Below, one piece after another: positions 1 through 10,100 of a DNA stretch of 64,000 nt. This DNA is from Ferribacterium limneticum (GTDB taxonomy: Bacteria; Pseudomonadota; Gammaproteobacteria; Burkholderiales; Rhodocyclaceae), in NCBI RefSeq assembly GCF_020510625.1, contig NZ_CP075191.1:3318501-3382500 (forward strand). The letters run 5' to 3'. Within the stretch, counting starts at the first letter, position 1; each line of letters opens with the position of its first letter. A model generated the notes under the pieces. It saw only the letters and a list, made by a program, of their open reading frames with translations. It ran no database searches and was not told where the DNA came from. A program made the position numbers and the translations under genes.

Positions 1-1281
1 CAGCTTCTGTTCTACGTCAGCCCGTGGCTGGTCTGGAACGGGCGGCAGGCCATCCTGCTCCACCTCGTCGAGCGCAAGTTCTATATTTTCGGCGTTGTTT
101 TCTGGCCGCAGGATGTCATCTACCTCGCCGCCCTGCTCATCGTTTCGGCCTACGCCCTCTTCCTCGTCACCGCCGTGGCAGGCCGGCTGTTCTGCGGCTA
201 CGCCTGTCCGCAAACGGTCTACACCCAGATCTTCATGTGGATCGAAAACTGGGTCGAAGGCGAGCGCAACGCCCGCATCAAGCTCGACAAGGCCCCGCTT
301 GATGCGCGCAAGCTGCGCATCAAGGCGACCAAACACGGCCTCTGGCTGCTCTTCTCGCTATGGACCGGCTTTACGCTGGTCGGCTTCTTCACCCCGGTCG
401 AAGAACTGGTCAACAACGTCCTGACCGGCAACCTCGGCCCGTGGGAAACCTTCTGGATTTTCTTCTACGGCGGCTTCACCTACCTCTTCGCCGGATTCAT
501 GCGCGAACAGGTCTGCAAGTACATGTGCCCCTACGCCCGCTTCCAGAGCGTGATGTTCGACCCGGATACGCTGATCATCACCTACGATCCGGACCGTGGC
601 GAAACCCGCGGGGCGCGCAAGAAGGGTGTCGATGCCAAGGCGGCCGGCCTCGGTGATTGCGTCGATTGCGGACTCTGCGTGCAGGTCTGCCCGACCGGCA
701 TCGACATCCGTAACGGTCTGCAATACGAGTGCATCGGCTGCGCCGCCTGTATCGACGTTTGCGACCAGGTCATGGACAAGGTCGGCCTGCCACGCGGCCT
801 GGTGCGCTATTCGACCGAAAGCGCCATGGAAAAGCACCTGACCAAGAAAGAAATTCTTGCTCACATCGTCCGCCCCCGCATCCTGCTGTACACGGTCATC
901 CTCGTCATCATCACCGGCCTGGCCGCCTGGTTCCTGGCCCACCGCATCCCGCTCAAGGTCGACATCATCCGCGACCGCTCGGTGCTGGCCCGTGAAGCCG
1001 ACGATGGCCGCATCGAGAACGTCTACATGCTGCAGATCATGAACACCGAGGAACGGCCGCATCGCTACCGCATCACCGTCGACGGCCTGCCCGGCGCCGA
1101 AATCGCCGGCAATCCGGAGGTCGATGCCAAGGCAGCCGGTCTGACCTCGTTCAACACCGTGGTCAGCGTGCCGCCAGAGGCGGGCAAGACCGGCTCCAAC
1201 CAGATTCACTTCGACATCGTCGCCATCGACAACCCGGACATCAAGGTCCGCGAGAAAGCCGCTTTCCTCCTGCCTCAGTAG
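1..1281 (+). CDS. ccoG: cytochrome c oxidase accessory protein CcoG (5' partial)
   Basis: The reading frame is open from base 1, so the N-terminus lies outside the window; about 426 residues remain. CcoG/FixG is an inner-membrane polyferredoxin used in assembly (copper delivery) of cbb3-type cytochrome oxidase. Visible features: membrane segments in the first ~65 residues, a CGYACPQ motif near residue 65, then two ferredoxin-like clusters, CVDCGLCVQVCP (from residue 220) and CIGCAACIDVC (from residue 244). A further membrane helix and a C-terminal Ig-like FixG_C domain follow. The stop is followed by a clear intrinsic terminator, so no ccoH/ccoS follows on this transcript. Identification is firm. 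Confidence 0.95.
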   Translation, partial: QLLFYVSPWLVWNGRQAILLHLVERKFYIFGVVFWPQDVIYLAALLIVSAYALFLVTAVAGRLFCGYACPQTVYTQIFMWIENWVEGERNARIKLDKAPLDARKLRIKATKHGLWLLFSLWTGFTLVGFFTPVEELVNNVLTGNLGPWETFWIFFYGGFTYLFAGFMREQVCKYMCPYARFQSVMFDPDTLIITYDPDRGETRGARKKGVDAKAAGLGDCVDCGLCVQVCPTGIDIRNGLQYECIGCAACIDVCDQVMDKVGLPRGLVRYSTESAMEKHLTKKEILAHIVRPRILLYTVILVIITGLAAWFLAHRIPLKVDIIRDRSVLAREADDGRIENVYMLQIMNTEERPHRYRITVDGLPGAEIAGNPEVDAKAAGLTSFNTVVSVPPEAGKTGSNQIHFDIVAIDNPDIKVREKAAFLLPQ

Positions 1282-1403
1282 GCATTCCATTTGCAGATCA
1301 AGCGTGACGCGAAGACGAGACGAAGACAGTGCGTAATGCACGGTGAGTCGAAGTCGACAAAGTCAGGGTTGGTCTGAAAATGGAATAAGGCAGACTCCGC
1401 TTG

Positions 1404-1431
1404 GGCGGGAGCTGGTCTCCCGCCTTTTTTT
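1404..1431 (+). terminator. intrinsic terminator after ccoG
   Basis: An 8-bp GC-rich stem (GGCGGGAG / CTCCCGCC) with a CTGGT loop is followed directly by seven T. It lies 120 bp after the ccoG stop and just before the 3' end of the convergent hydrolase gene. Confidence 0.85.
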
Positions 1432-1440
1432 GTCCACTTT

Positions 1441-2295
1441 TCAGCGGGACGCCATGCAGCGATCAAGAAAATGGCCCAGTTGCGCCAAGTGCCGCGTCAC
1501 ATCGCCATAGTCGTCATGGCTGCCAGGGACCAGCAGTAACTCGACTGCGTCGCTGTTTCGCGCCGCATATATTTCCCGCGCCTCGTCCACCGGCACGGTA
1601 TCGTCTTCCAGGCCATGCACCAAGAGAACCGGGCAGTTGATTCGGGCAATGGTGTTGCATGGCGCAATGGCATCGAAGCGATGGCCAATCACCCGCTGCA
1701 CGTAAGCCAGGATGTAAGCGCCAAGCGGCCAATAGGGAATGTGCATGCCGGACATCCAGCGCCGCATCATTGCCGCCGGGTGGGCGAATGCGGCCAGACT
1801 GATGACGGCCCGCACATCGTCCCGACGGGCAGCGACCAGCAGGGCTGCGCCAGCCCCGACGGAATGCCCGACGATACCCAGCCGCTGCGGATCGACCTCG
1901 GGCTGCGCCGCCAGCCAGGCCAGCCCGGCTTCGATGTCCTCGGCAAAGCGCGGCAGCGAAGCAAAGCTGTCGCCATCGCTCTGGCCGTGGCAACGGGCAT
2001 CGAGCAACAACAACGAATAACCGACGGCATGCAGCGGCGCTGCCAGCGGCAACATCATTTCCGCATTGCCGCCCCAGCCATGCATGACAACCAGCGCCGG
2101 ACTGCCCGGCGCCGCGGGGATGAACCAGCCGAACAGGCTTTTATCGTTGGCCGCAGGCACCCGCACCGGATGCCACGGCAAGCCTTCCGGCTCCGCGCTT
2201 TCGATCACCCGTGGCGCCGCCAGGCCGCGCCGGATGGCGAAATTCAGCGCACCTAAGCCGCCGGCCACCAGCGGAATACCCCAAAGCCAGCTCAT
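1441..2295 (-). CDS. alpha/beta hydrolase
   Basis: A 284-residue serine hydrolase of the alpha/beta fold. The nucleophile elbow GHSVGAG puts the catalytic Ser at residue 145. An oxyanion-type HGWGG lies near residue 72, an Asp lies in the HGLEDDTVP segment, and the candidate His is in PGSHDDYGD near the C-terminus. A short hydrophobic N-terminus (about residues 3-18) suggests a signal anchor. The substrate cannot be read from the sequence; it resembles small acyl-peptidase/esterase-like hydrolases. The gene starts 8 bp after the stop of the TehA-like transporter upstream, so the two are probably co-transcribed. Confidence 0.85.
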   Translation of the reverse strand: MSWLWGIPLVAGGLGALNFAIRRGLAAPRVIESAEPEGLPWHPVRVPAANDKSLFGWFIPAAPGSPALVVMHGWGGNAEMMLPLAAPLHAVGYSLLLLDARCHGQSDGDSFASLPRFAEDIEAGLAWLAAQPEVDPQRLGIVGHSVGAGAALLVAARRDDVRAVISLAAFAHPAAMMRRWMSGMHIPYWPLGAYILAYVQRVIGHRFDAIAPCNTIARINCPVLLVHGLEDDTVPVDEAREIYAARNSDAVELLLVPGSHDDYGDVTRHLAQLGHFLDRCMASR

Positions 2296-2303
2296 GATGT
2301 GCT

Positions 2304-3344
2304 TTATGGATGTGGCTGGAAGATGGCGCCGGACGCCACGCCGCGCGCCGTCCGGACCAGTGTGATCGCCCAGAAAAAGCAGAGCAGCAGCCAGGCGGCA
2401 AGGCCGATGGCGAAGGTGGAACTCCAGCCGAGCAGCTTCGTCAGGCGCAGGCTTTCAGCCACAAAGGCACCGAGCGGGAAGGTGAAGCCCCACCACGACA
2501 AGGCGAAGGGCAACTGTCCGGCAGCCCGCGCCGACAAAGTCAGCAGGCTGGCCATGACCAGCCACCAGACTCCAAAGCCCCAGACCAGCAACATCAGCAC
2601 CGTGGCCACCTCACGCGCGGCCGGATAGGGTAACTGCTCGGCAACATTCATCAGGCTGACCGGAATGACGCCGATCGGCGCCAGATGGATCCACACCGTC
2701 GGCGTCAGGATGCCCAGGGCCGGCTTGTGCAGGTATTTGCGGTGCAGGGTCAGACCGAGCAGGCCGAGATACATCATGCTGCCCGCCCCCAGGCCGATGG
2801 CGTTGATGGTGAGCGCCCACTCGCGCAGTGCGCCATCCATGTGGGCAAGCAGCGGCCCACCGGCCAGCGGCATGACAACGAGGCCAACGGCCGGGATGAA
2901 CTGGGCCGGCGTCACGTGCTCGGCCGCGACATGCTCACCGCGGAACATGATGAAGAGCACGGCGAAGCTGAAGACAAAATGCAGAATCACGCCCAGCCAC
3001 CACAGCACCAGCGCCACTTCGACACAGGGCGTGAAGGTCAGCCACTGCGCCGCCAGCACCAGCAGCGCAATCGAAAAAGTCGGGTAGAAATTGGCCTGCA
3101 CCGGATGCAGCATCGTCTGCATGGCCGCTGGCCGGAAGCGCAGCCAGCGAGTCAGCCAGGGAACCGCCAGCACAATAAACAAGGCACTGTTGAACCAGTG
3201 CAGCAACTCGGCCGGCAGCGCCAGCCAAGGCCAACGCAGGGAAAGCCCATGCGTCGTCATGGCAAAAACACCCGTCCCCATCACGGCGGCAAACCAGCCC
3301 GGGGCAAAGGTCCGGGAAATATCGGCGAAGCGGGGATAGCTCAT
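2304..3344 (-). CDS. TehA/SLAC1-family (TDT) membrane transporter
   Basis: A 346-residue, very hydrophobic protein with about ten predicted membrane helices. It begins with the FAPGWFAAVMGTG signature of the tellurite-resistance/dicarboxylate transporter (TDT) family, which includes TehA, MAE1 and the SLAC1 anion channels. These are anion channels or C4-dicarboxylate/sulfite exporters of the inner membrane; the substrate here is not determined. It is first in a two-gene unit with the hydrolase. A TATAAAT sequence on the coding strand just upstream of the start could be a -10 element. Confidence 0.85.
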   Translation of the reverse strand: MSYPRFADISRTFAPGWFAAVMGTGVFAMTTHGLSLRWPWLALPAELLHWFNSALFIVLAVPWLTRWLRFRPAAMQTMLHPVQANFYPTFSIALLVLAAQWLTFTPCVEVALVLWWLGVILHFVFSFAVLFIMFRGEHVAAEHVTPAQFIPAVGLVVMPLAGGPLLAHMDGALREWALTINAIGLGAGSMMYLGLLGLTLHRKYLHKPALGILTPTVWIHLAPIGVIPVSLMNVAEQLPYPAAREVATVLMLLVWGFGVWWLVMASLLTLSARAAGQLPFALSWWGFTFPLGAFVAESLRLTKLLGWSSTFAIGLAAWLLLCFFWAITLVRTARGVASGAIFQPHP

Positions 3345-3479
3345 TGGACGACCCTATAAATATTAGACTTTGCTTATTTTAACTGCTTGACTATGGCTAG
3401 GCACATCAGTGCCAATCGCACGAATTCTATTCGCGTCAAACCCCCTCTCCGCCAATTCCTTTCAGGTAGCGGAGGTTTG

Positions 3480-3547
3480 TCGTTCCCGCGAAAGCGGGAA
3501 CCCAGTGAATGCGTGATACCTGGATTCCAGCCTGCGCGGGAACGACG
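3480..3547. repeat. REP-like dispersed repeat, family 1
   Basis: The element has an inverted pair CGTTCCCGCGAAAGCGGGAA at its left side and a matching CCTGCGCGGGAACGACG right end. Near copies occur at 57318-57385 (intergenic) and, degenerate, at 52883-52972 inside a TonB receptor gene. This type of proteobacterial repeat commonly sits between genes. Confidence 0.8.
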
Positions 3548-3565
3548 CCTAACAGAACCATATTG

Positions 3566-3611
3566 CCCCCTCTCCCCCAATTTATTGGGGGAGAGGGCTG
3601 GGGAGAGGGGG
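3566..3611. repeat. palindromic repeat, family 2 (CCCTCTCCC type)
   Basis: A perfect 13-bp inverted repeat (CCCTCTCCCCCAA / TTGGGGGAGAGGG) around a TTTA loop is followed by a GGGGAGAGGGGG tail. The same architecture recurs three times inside the MmeI-like gene (7861, 9175, 10174). Confidence 0.8.
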
Positions 3612-3771
3612 CCTCTGATGAACCCACCAGCCATTCGACCAAACCCGCAACCGGGGAAGCCACCGGCTATCCGTGCGCGAACCCTCAAACCCCCGCCAAT
3701 TCGGCGATATACTGGCCGAAACAATATAAACCGAATTGGAGACCGAGCCTGGCACTGCCGGGCCATTGCGC

Positions 3772-4815
3772 ATGGATACCCTGTTCCTGCTCGCTGTCGT
3801 CACCGTCGTCATTGTCCTGGTCTTCGACTACACCAACGGCTTCCATGACGCGGCCAACATCGTCGCCACCGTCATCGCCTCGCGCGCCATGTCGCCGGCC
3901 CAGGCCGTGCTGATCGTCGGCGTTTTCGAATTTCTCGGCCCGCTGCTCGGCGGCACCGCCGTCGCCAACACCATCGGCAAGTTCGTCGCCCTCGACGGCG
4001 TCGCTCCGGTGCTCTCGCTCTCCATCCTGCTCTGCGGCCTGATCGGCGCCATCGTCTGGAATCTCGGCACCTGGTATTTCGGCATTCCGTCCTCCTCGTC
4101 GCATGCGCTGGTCGGCGGGCTGATCGGCGCGGTCGTCGTCGCCGTCGGCGCCGATCATGTCGTCTGGGGTTTTGCCGAACTGGCCAACGGCCACCTGACC
4201 GGCATCGTCAAGGTCCTGGCCGCACTGGTGCTTTCACCGCTGATCGGCTTCTGGCTGGGCTTCCTGATCCACCGCCTGCTCACCGGCCTGCTCGTCGCAG
4301 CCAACCCGGCCGCCAACTCGCGGCTGCGCGGCCTGCAGTACCTCACTGCGGCCGGCCTCGCCTTTTCGCACGGCGCCAACGACGCCCAGAAAAGCATGGG
4401 CATCCTCACCCTCGTGCTGCTTCTCGGCGGCTTCATCCCGACTTTCGAGGTGCCGTTCTGGGTCATGCTCGCCTGCGCCACCTCCATTACGCTCGGCATC
4501 ATGTCCGGCGGCTGGCGCATCGTCCGCACGCTCGGCTTCGCCATCTACCGCGTCCGCCCCATCCACGCCCTCGGCTCGCAGCTGACATCCGCCGCCGTGA
4601 TCCTAGCCGCTTCGGCCGGCGGCGCGCCGGTGTCGACCACCCACGTGGTGGCCACTTCGATCATGGGCATCGGCGCCTCGGAACGGCCGCGCGCCGTCCG
4701 CTGGGCCAAGGCCAAGGACATCGCCATGACCTGGCTGATCACCATACCCGGCGCCGCCATCGTCGCCATCCAGGCCTATGCGCTGGTTCATCTCTTTCTC
4801 GGAGGCACGCCATGA
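3772..4815 (+). CDS. inorganic phosphate transporter, PiT family
   Basis: A 347-residue inner-membrane permease with the duplicated PiT signatures: GFHDAAN in the first helix region and FSHGANDAQK in the second repeat. These bind phosphate and the coupling ion in low-affinity metal-phosphate/proton symport. I chose ATG 3772, which starts directly at the first helix; an in-frame TTG at 3736 would add 12 residues, and neither start has a strong ribosome binding site. The stop overlaps the next gene (ATGA), which encodes the DUF47 protein usually paired with Pit transporters. Confidence 0.93.
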   Translation: MDTLFLLAVVTVVIVLVFDYTNGFHDAANIVATVIASRAMSPAQAVLIVGVFEFLGPLLGGTAVANTIGKFVALDGVAPVLSLSILLCGLIGAIVWNLGTWYFGIPSSSSHALVGGLIGAVVVAVGADHVVWGFAELANGHLTGIVKVLAALVLSPLIGFWLGFLIHRLLTGLLVAANPAANSRLRGLQYLTAAGLAFSHGANDAQKSMGILTLVLLLGGFIPTFEVPFWVMLACATSITLGIMSGGWRIVRTLGFAIYRVRPIHALGSQLTSAAVILAASAGGAPVSTTHVVATSIMGIGASERPRAVRWAKAKDIAMTWLITIPGAAIVAIQAYALVHLFLGGTP

Positions 4816-5456
4816 GCGAAGAAATCAAGCCGTCGATCTTCCGCCGCCTGTTCGATCGCGTTTTCCCGAAAATGCCGGATTTCTTCACCCTGCTCACCGA
4901 GCAGTGCGGACAAGTCGCCCACACCGCCGGCCTGCTCGTCGAATTCATGGAAACCGGCGATGCCAAGGTCGGCCTCTCAATCCGCCAGGACGAACACGAG
5001 GCCGACCGGGTCAAGATCCGCAACCTGCACACGCTGAACGAGGCCTTCTCGACACCGATCGACCGCGAGGATCTCTACCGGGCCATCATCGATCTCGACG
5101 AAGTCGTCAATTACTGCAAGACCACGGTGAGCGAAATGGAAGTCCTCTGCCTCGCCCCCGACAAGCATTGCCTGGAAATGGCCATGCACATCAAGCTCGG
5201 CTGCGACGCCCTGTCGCAAGGCTTCGCCCGGCTGGCCAAGGAACCCGCTGGCGCCGCGGCCGATGCCGACTCAGCCCGCAAGGCCGAGCGCCGCGTCGAA
5301 AAGAACTACCGCCGCGCCATTGCCGAACTGTTCGTCGGCGACGACTACATCCACATGTTCAAGCGCCGCGAAATCTACCGCCACCTGTCCAACGCCGCCG
5401 ATCGCATGTCCAACTGCGCCAATACGCTGCACGACATCGTGGTCAAGATGACCTGA
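4812..5456 (+). CDS. DUF47 family protein, PhoU-like Pit accessory
   Basis: A 214-residue all-helical cytosolic protein of the DUF47/PhoU-like family, conserved next to Pit transporters and thought to modulate phosphate uptake. The sequence shows the metal-ligand-type acidic/His helices (for example RQDEHEADRVK and DLDEVVNYC). The start overlaps the Pit stop by 4 bp and has a GGAGG-type site just upstream, so translation is probably coupled. It is the standard pit-DUF47 pair. Confidence 0.92.
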   Translation: MSEEIKPSIFRRLFDRVFPKMPDFFTLLTEQCGQVAHTAGLLVEFMETGDAKVGLSIRQDEHEADRVKIRNLHTLNEAFSTPIDREDLYRAIIDLDEVVNYCKTTVSEMEVLCLAPDKHCLEMAMHIKLGCDALSQGFARLAKEPAGAAADADSARKAERRVEKNYRRAIAELFVGDDYIHMFKRREIYRHLSNAADRMSNCANTLHDIVVKMT

Positions 5457-5475
5457 ACCCCGAACCTATCCCCAG

Positions 5476-6033
5476 ATGCTGAAGAAACTATCGCGCCGCC
5501 TGCTTGCACGCCTTGGCTGGAAGCTGATCGACCCGCCGGAACGCCCGGCCCAGGCGGTTCTGCTCGCCTACCCACACACCTCGAACTGGGATGGCGTCTA
5601 TGCCCTGCTGATCAAACTGGCACTCGGCCTCGAAGCCCGCTGGGTCGGCAAGGACACGCTGTTTCGCTGGCCGGTCGGCGGGCTGATGCGGCGACTGGGC
5701 GGCATCCCGATCGATCGTCGCGCGCCGCGCGGTTTCGTCGCCGAAATGGCAGCACAATTCGCCACCCACCCGAACTTCCTGCTGGTCATCGCCCCGGAAG
5801 GCACGCGCAGCCTGACCAAAGGCTGGAAAAGCGGCTTCTACCGCATCGCGCTCGCCGCCAAAGTGCCGGTCGCACTGGCCTTCGTCGATTACCCCCGCCG
5901 CGAAGCCGGCATCCTCGCCTACCTGACGCTGACCGGCGACCCGGCTACCGACATCGCCGCCATCGCCCGCCACTACGAAGGCCGGCAAGGCAAACGACCA
6001 GAACTCGCCTCGCCGATTCGCTGGCTGGACTAA
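5476..6033 (+). CDS. 1-acylglycerol-3-phosphate O-acyltransferase family protein
   Basis: A 185-residue PlsC-like acyltransferase. It has the catalytic block HTSNWD (HX4D) near residue 35 and the substrate-binding APEGTR block near residue 115. It is shorter than canonical PlsC and lacks obvious membrane helices, matching the compact lysophospholipid acyltransferase-like group found in many proteobacteria. The acyl donor and acceptor are not known. It starts 19 bp after the DUF47 stop and may share the pit transcript, although a functional link is not evident. Confidence 0.85.
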   Translation: MLKKLSRRLLARLGWKLIDPPERPAQAVLLAYPHTSNWDGVYALLIKLALGLEARWVGKDTLFRWPVGGLMRRLGGIPIDRRAPRGFVAEMAAQFATHPNFLLVIAPEGTRSLTKGWKSGFYRIALAAKVPVALAFVDYPRREAGILAYLTLTGDPATDIAAIARHYEGRQGKRPELASPIRWLD

Positions 6034-6201
6034 AGGCCGCCTCGCCGACCATCGGGATTACCTTGCCCGTTGCCTGCAGACGGGAATCCAGCCAGCTGTA
6101 TTTTCTGTTCCGGATTCCCGCTGGCATGCTTCAAGGTGAGTCCTGCGCTGAGAAATGGCTCGCCAAAGCGACAAGACTCGCCAACAAGCCCGCCAAATGG
6201 A

Positions 6202-6933
6202 TCAGTGCAGCCCCTCGCTGCGCTTCTGCACGCCAAACAACAGCGCAAGCGACAAGCCCAGCAGCAACAGTCCATTCGGCTCTGGAACCTGGCTGCTGCC
6301 CGTCGGCGTGATATTCCAGACAAACGAGGCGTCCTCGCTAAACCCCTGAGTTCCCAACGCCCCCTCAGCCGACCAGTCGCCCAGAATCAACATCGAATAG
6401 GTCGTTCCGGCGAGCAGATCAAAGCTCACTTCATTGGAGCCGGTATCGCGCTGAAGCAACTGCGAACCCACACCGCTGATGGAGAAATTGAAATTCCCAA
6501 TCGCCGGGTCATTCAAACCGTTGCTCGTGATATCCCACAGCAAGTTGAACTTGCCGTTTTCATTCATCGTGAATTGATAAAGGAATCGCGCCGCTAGCTG
6601 CACACGGCCCTCAAGAAGATTCTCTGTGCGCCAGCCGAGAGCCGAGAACCCCACGGCACCGGCTGCTGAGTCGGAAAAATTGCTTGCCCCAAAGCCGAAG
6701 CTGTTAGCCGTAGCCCCATTTGACTCGGAATATGCGGAAGTACCCACCGCCATCGGCGCAATACCCGTAGTCCACGCCGGGTCATAATTCCCGACAAAAT
6801 CGCCTCCGGCCGCATAGGCTTGGGTATACACCGAAAGCTCGGTCTGGACCGGTGTTGGCAACGCCTGCGCCGATGTCGACACCATCCCCGCCAGCGCCAG
6901 AACACTCAAAGTGGAAATCAGTTTATTGGACAT
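6202..6933 (-). CDS. PEP-CTERM sorting domain protein
   Basis: A 243-residue secreted protein. It has a clean signal peptide (about residues 1-24, ending SAQA) and a C-terminal sorting signal: VPEP, then a hydrophobic helix (GLLLLGLSLALLF) and a basic tail. PEP-CTERM proteins are processed by exosortase and released or anchored at the cell surface, often with exopolysaccharide. The central part is a beta-rich, low-complexity domain without a recognisable enzyme motif. No exosortase gene is in the window. It is convergent with the acyltransferase. Confidence 0.9.
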   Translation of the reverse strand: MSNKLISTLSVLALAGMVSTSAQALPTPVQTELSVYTQAYAAGGDFVGNYDPAWTTGIAPMAVGTSAYSESNGATANSFGFGASNFSDSAAGAVGFSALGWRTENLLEGRVQLAARFLYQFTMNENGKFNLLWDITSNGLNDPAIGNFNFSISGVGSQLLQRDTGSNEVSFDLLAGTTYSMLILGDWSAEGALGTQGFSEDASFVWNITPTGSSQVPEPNGLLLLGLSLALLFGVQKRSEGLH

Positions 6934-7119
6934 TTTTATCTCCCTTTATGGCTAAATAACTTCGCCAAAAATCATGCATAACACATACCAACAACCAATA
7001 ACCGCCATCGATTCATAACCTTACGAAATTTACAAATAAGTCACCCAGCCAAGGTGTAACGAAATCCGACACCCCCGACTCGAACACAAGCCAGACCGAC
7101 GGGCTAGAATCCCGTCATC

Positions 7120-10100
7120 ATGCACATCGACACCTTCCTAGCCCGCTGGCGGGCGGCCGGCGGCTCCGAGCGCGCCAATTACCAGCTTTTCATCGCCGAC
7201 CTCTGTGCCTTGCTGGAAGTCGCCCCACCCCAGCCCGCCAACGAAGACACCCGCGACAATCCTTACGTCTTCGAGCGCCGCGTCATCTTTCATCACGGCG
7301 ATGGCAGCACCAGCAACGGCTTCATCGACTGCTACAAACGCGGCAGCTTCATCGGCGAAGCCAAGAAAATCCGCGCCGGCGCCGAAACTCGCCAGTTCGA
7401 CGACGCCCTGCTGCGCGCCCGTGGCCAGGCTGAAAACTACGCCCGCCATCTGCCCGCCGACGAAGGCCGGCCGCCCTTCCTCGTCGTCCTCGACGTCGGC
7501 AACGTCATCGAGCTCTACGCCGAATTCACCTGCACCGGCGGCAGCTACACGCCCTTCCCCGATCCGCGCAGCCACCGCATCCGGCTCGACGACCTCAGCA
7601 AGCCGGAAATCCGCGCCCGCCTCAAAGCCGTCTGGCACGACCCGCACAGCCTCGACCCGGCCCGCCGCACCGCCCGCGCCACGCGCGAAATCGCCGTTCG
7701 CCTCGCCCGCGTCGCCCAGTCCCTGGAAGGCAAATACCAGCCCGAGCGCGTCGCCGCCTTCCTCTCGCGCTGCCTGTTTTCCATGTTCGCCGAAGACGTC
7801 GGCCTGCTCCCCAAAGTCGACAACGAAGGCGCCTTCACCGGCCTGCTCAAGAGTTTCCTCCTCCCCTCTCCCGCCAGCGGGAGAGGGGCCGGGGGAGAGG
7901 GCAGCCCAGTAAGCCAATTCGTCCCCCTCGTCGCCGAACTCTGGCAAGCCATGGACGAAGGCAAATTCTCCGTCGCCATCCGCGCCCAGCTGCCGCGCTT
8001 CAACGGCAAGCTCTTCAAGCAGCCCGAAGTGCTGCCGCTCGACCGCGACCAGATCGACCTGCTGCTCGAAGCCAGCCGCGCCGACTGGGCCGAAGTCGAA
8101 CCCGCCATCTTCGGCACCCTGCTCGAAAGTGCCCTCAACCCGCTCGAACGCCACGACCTCGGCGCCCACTACACCCCGCGCGCCTACGTCGACCGCCTCG
8201 TCCTGCCCACCGTCATCGAGCCGCTGCGCGCCAACTGGCACGACACCCAGGCTGCCGCCCTGCTGCTCGCCAACGAAGGCAAGCTCAAAGACGCCGCCGA
8301 CCTCGTCCGCGCCTGGCACCACAAACTGTGCACCACCCGCGTCCTCGACCCCGCCTGCGGCTCCGGCAACTTCCTCTACGTCACGCTCGAACACATGAAG
8401 CGTCTCGAAGGCGAAGTCCTCGACACCCTCGCCCAGCTTGGCGACACGCAACAACGCCTCGAAGTCGAAGGCCTCACCGTCGACCCGCACCAGTTCCTCG
8501 GCCTCGAAATCAACCCGCGCGCCGCCGCCATCGCCGAAATGGTCCTCTGGATCGGCTACCTGCAATGGCACTTCCGCACCCAGGGCAGCGGCCTGCCGCC
8601 CAGCCCCATCCTGCGCGACTTCAAGAACATCGAATGCCGCGACGCCGTGCTCACCGCCGACGCCATCGCCTTCGCCACCGATGAAAGCGGCAAGCCGCTC
8701 ACCCGCTGGGACGGTCGCACGACCAAACCCCACCCCGTCACCGGCGAACTCGTGCCCGACGAAGCCGCCCAAATCCCGCGCGAACGCTACACCAACCCAC
8801 GCCCCGCCACCTGGCCGCAGGCCGACTACATCGTCGGCAATCCCCCCTTCATCGGCGCCGCCGCTATGCGCCAGGCCCTCGGCGACGGCTACACCGAAGC
8901 CCTGCGCGCCGCCTGGCCGGCCGTCCCCGAATCCGCCGATTTCGTCATGTTCTGGTGGCACCACGCCGCCGACCTCACCCGCCGCGGAGAAGTCCAGCGC
9001 TTCGGCTTCATCACCACCAACAGCCTCAAGCAAACTTTCAACCGCCGCGTCCTCGAACACCACCTCAACGCCCAGCCGCCGCTCGCGCTCGCCTGGGCCA
9101 TCCCCGACCACCCGTGGGTCGACGCCGCCAGCGGTGCCGCCGTGCGCATCGCGATGACCGTCGCCACCGCCTCGCTCCCCTCGCCCGCGGGCGGGAGAGG
9201 GGCCGGGGGAGAGGGCAGCGGCATCCTGCAAACCGTCGTTGGCGAAGGCGGCGCCGACGGCGATGCCGTGCACATCGAACTCACCGAGAAAACCGGCCGC
9301 ATCCACGCCGACCTCAGCATCGGCGCCGATGTCGTCGGCGCCAAGGCGTTGCGTGCCAATGAAGGCATCAGCTCGGCCGGCTTCAAACTGCATGGCGCCG
9401 GCTTCATCGTCTCCCCCGACGAAGCGGCCAAGCTGCAACCCTGCGACCGCATCCACCCCTACCGCAACGGCCGCGACCTGACCGACAAGCCGCGCGGCGT
9501 CTTGGTCATCGACCTCTACGGCCTGACCGCCAACGAAGCGCGCAGCCGCTATCCGGCGACCTATCAATGGGTGCTCGAGCGCGTCAAACCGGAACGCGAC
9601 CAGAACAACCGCGCCACCTACCGCGACAACTGGTGGCTGTTCGGCGAACCGCGCAAAGACCTGCGCCCCATGCTCGCCGGCCAACCCCGCTTCATCGCCA
9701 CCGTCGAAACCGCCAAGCACCGCACCTTCCAGTTCCTCGACGCCGCCATCGCCCCGGACAACAAGCTCGTCTGCATCGCACTGGCTGACGCCTACGCCCT
9801 CGGCGTGCTCTCGTCACAAGTCCACGTCGCTTGGGCGCTGGCCGCCGGCAGCCGCCTTGGCGTGGGCAACGACCCGGTCTACGTCAAAACCACCTGCTTC
9901 GAAAAATTCCCCTTCCCCGCCGCCAGCCCCGAGCAGCAAGCCCGCATCGCCGCCCTCGCCGAGCAACTCGACACCCACCGCAAGCGCCAGCAGGCCGCCC
10001 ACCCCGAGCTGACGCTGACCGGCATGTACAACGTGCTGGCCAAACTGCGCAGCGGCGAACCGCTCACTGCCAAGGACAAAGCCCAGCACGAAGCCGGCCT

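Larger units (their letters stand above)
3345..3771. other. 427-bp intergenic region with two palindromic repeats
   Basis: This lies between the divergent transporter and Pit genes. It holds two different dispersed palindromic elements (annotated separately). The small reading frames across it are products of these GC-rich palindromes and look non-coding. I see no RNA gene. Confidence 0.7.

Noticed and set aside
3387..3848. 153-residue frame between the TehA-like and Pit genes
   Set aside because: Made of two palindromic repeats and overlaps the Pit start.
7138..9720. 860-residue minus-strand frame opposite the MmeI-like gene
   Set aside because: Gly/Ala/Glu/Val-rich shadow of a GC-rich gene. 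The plus strand has clear catalytic motifs.
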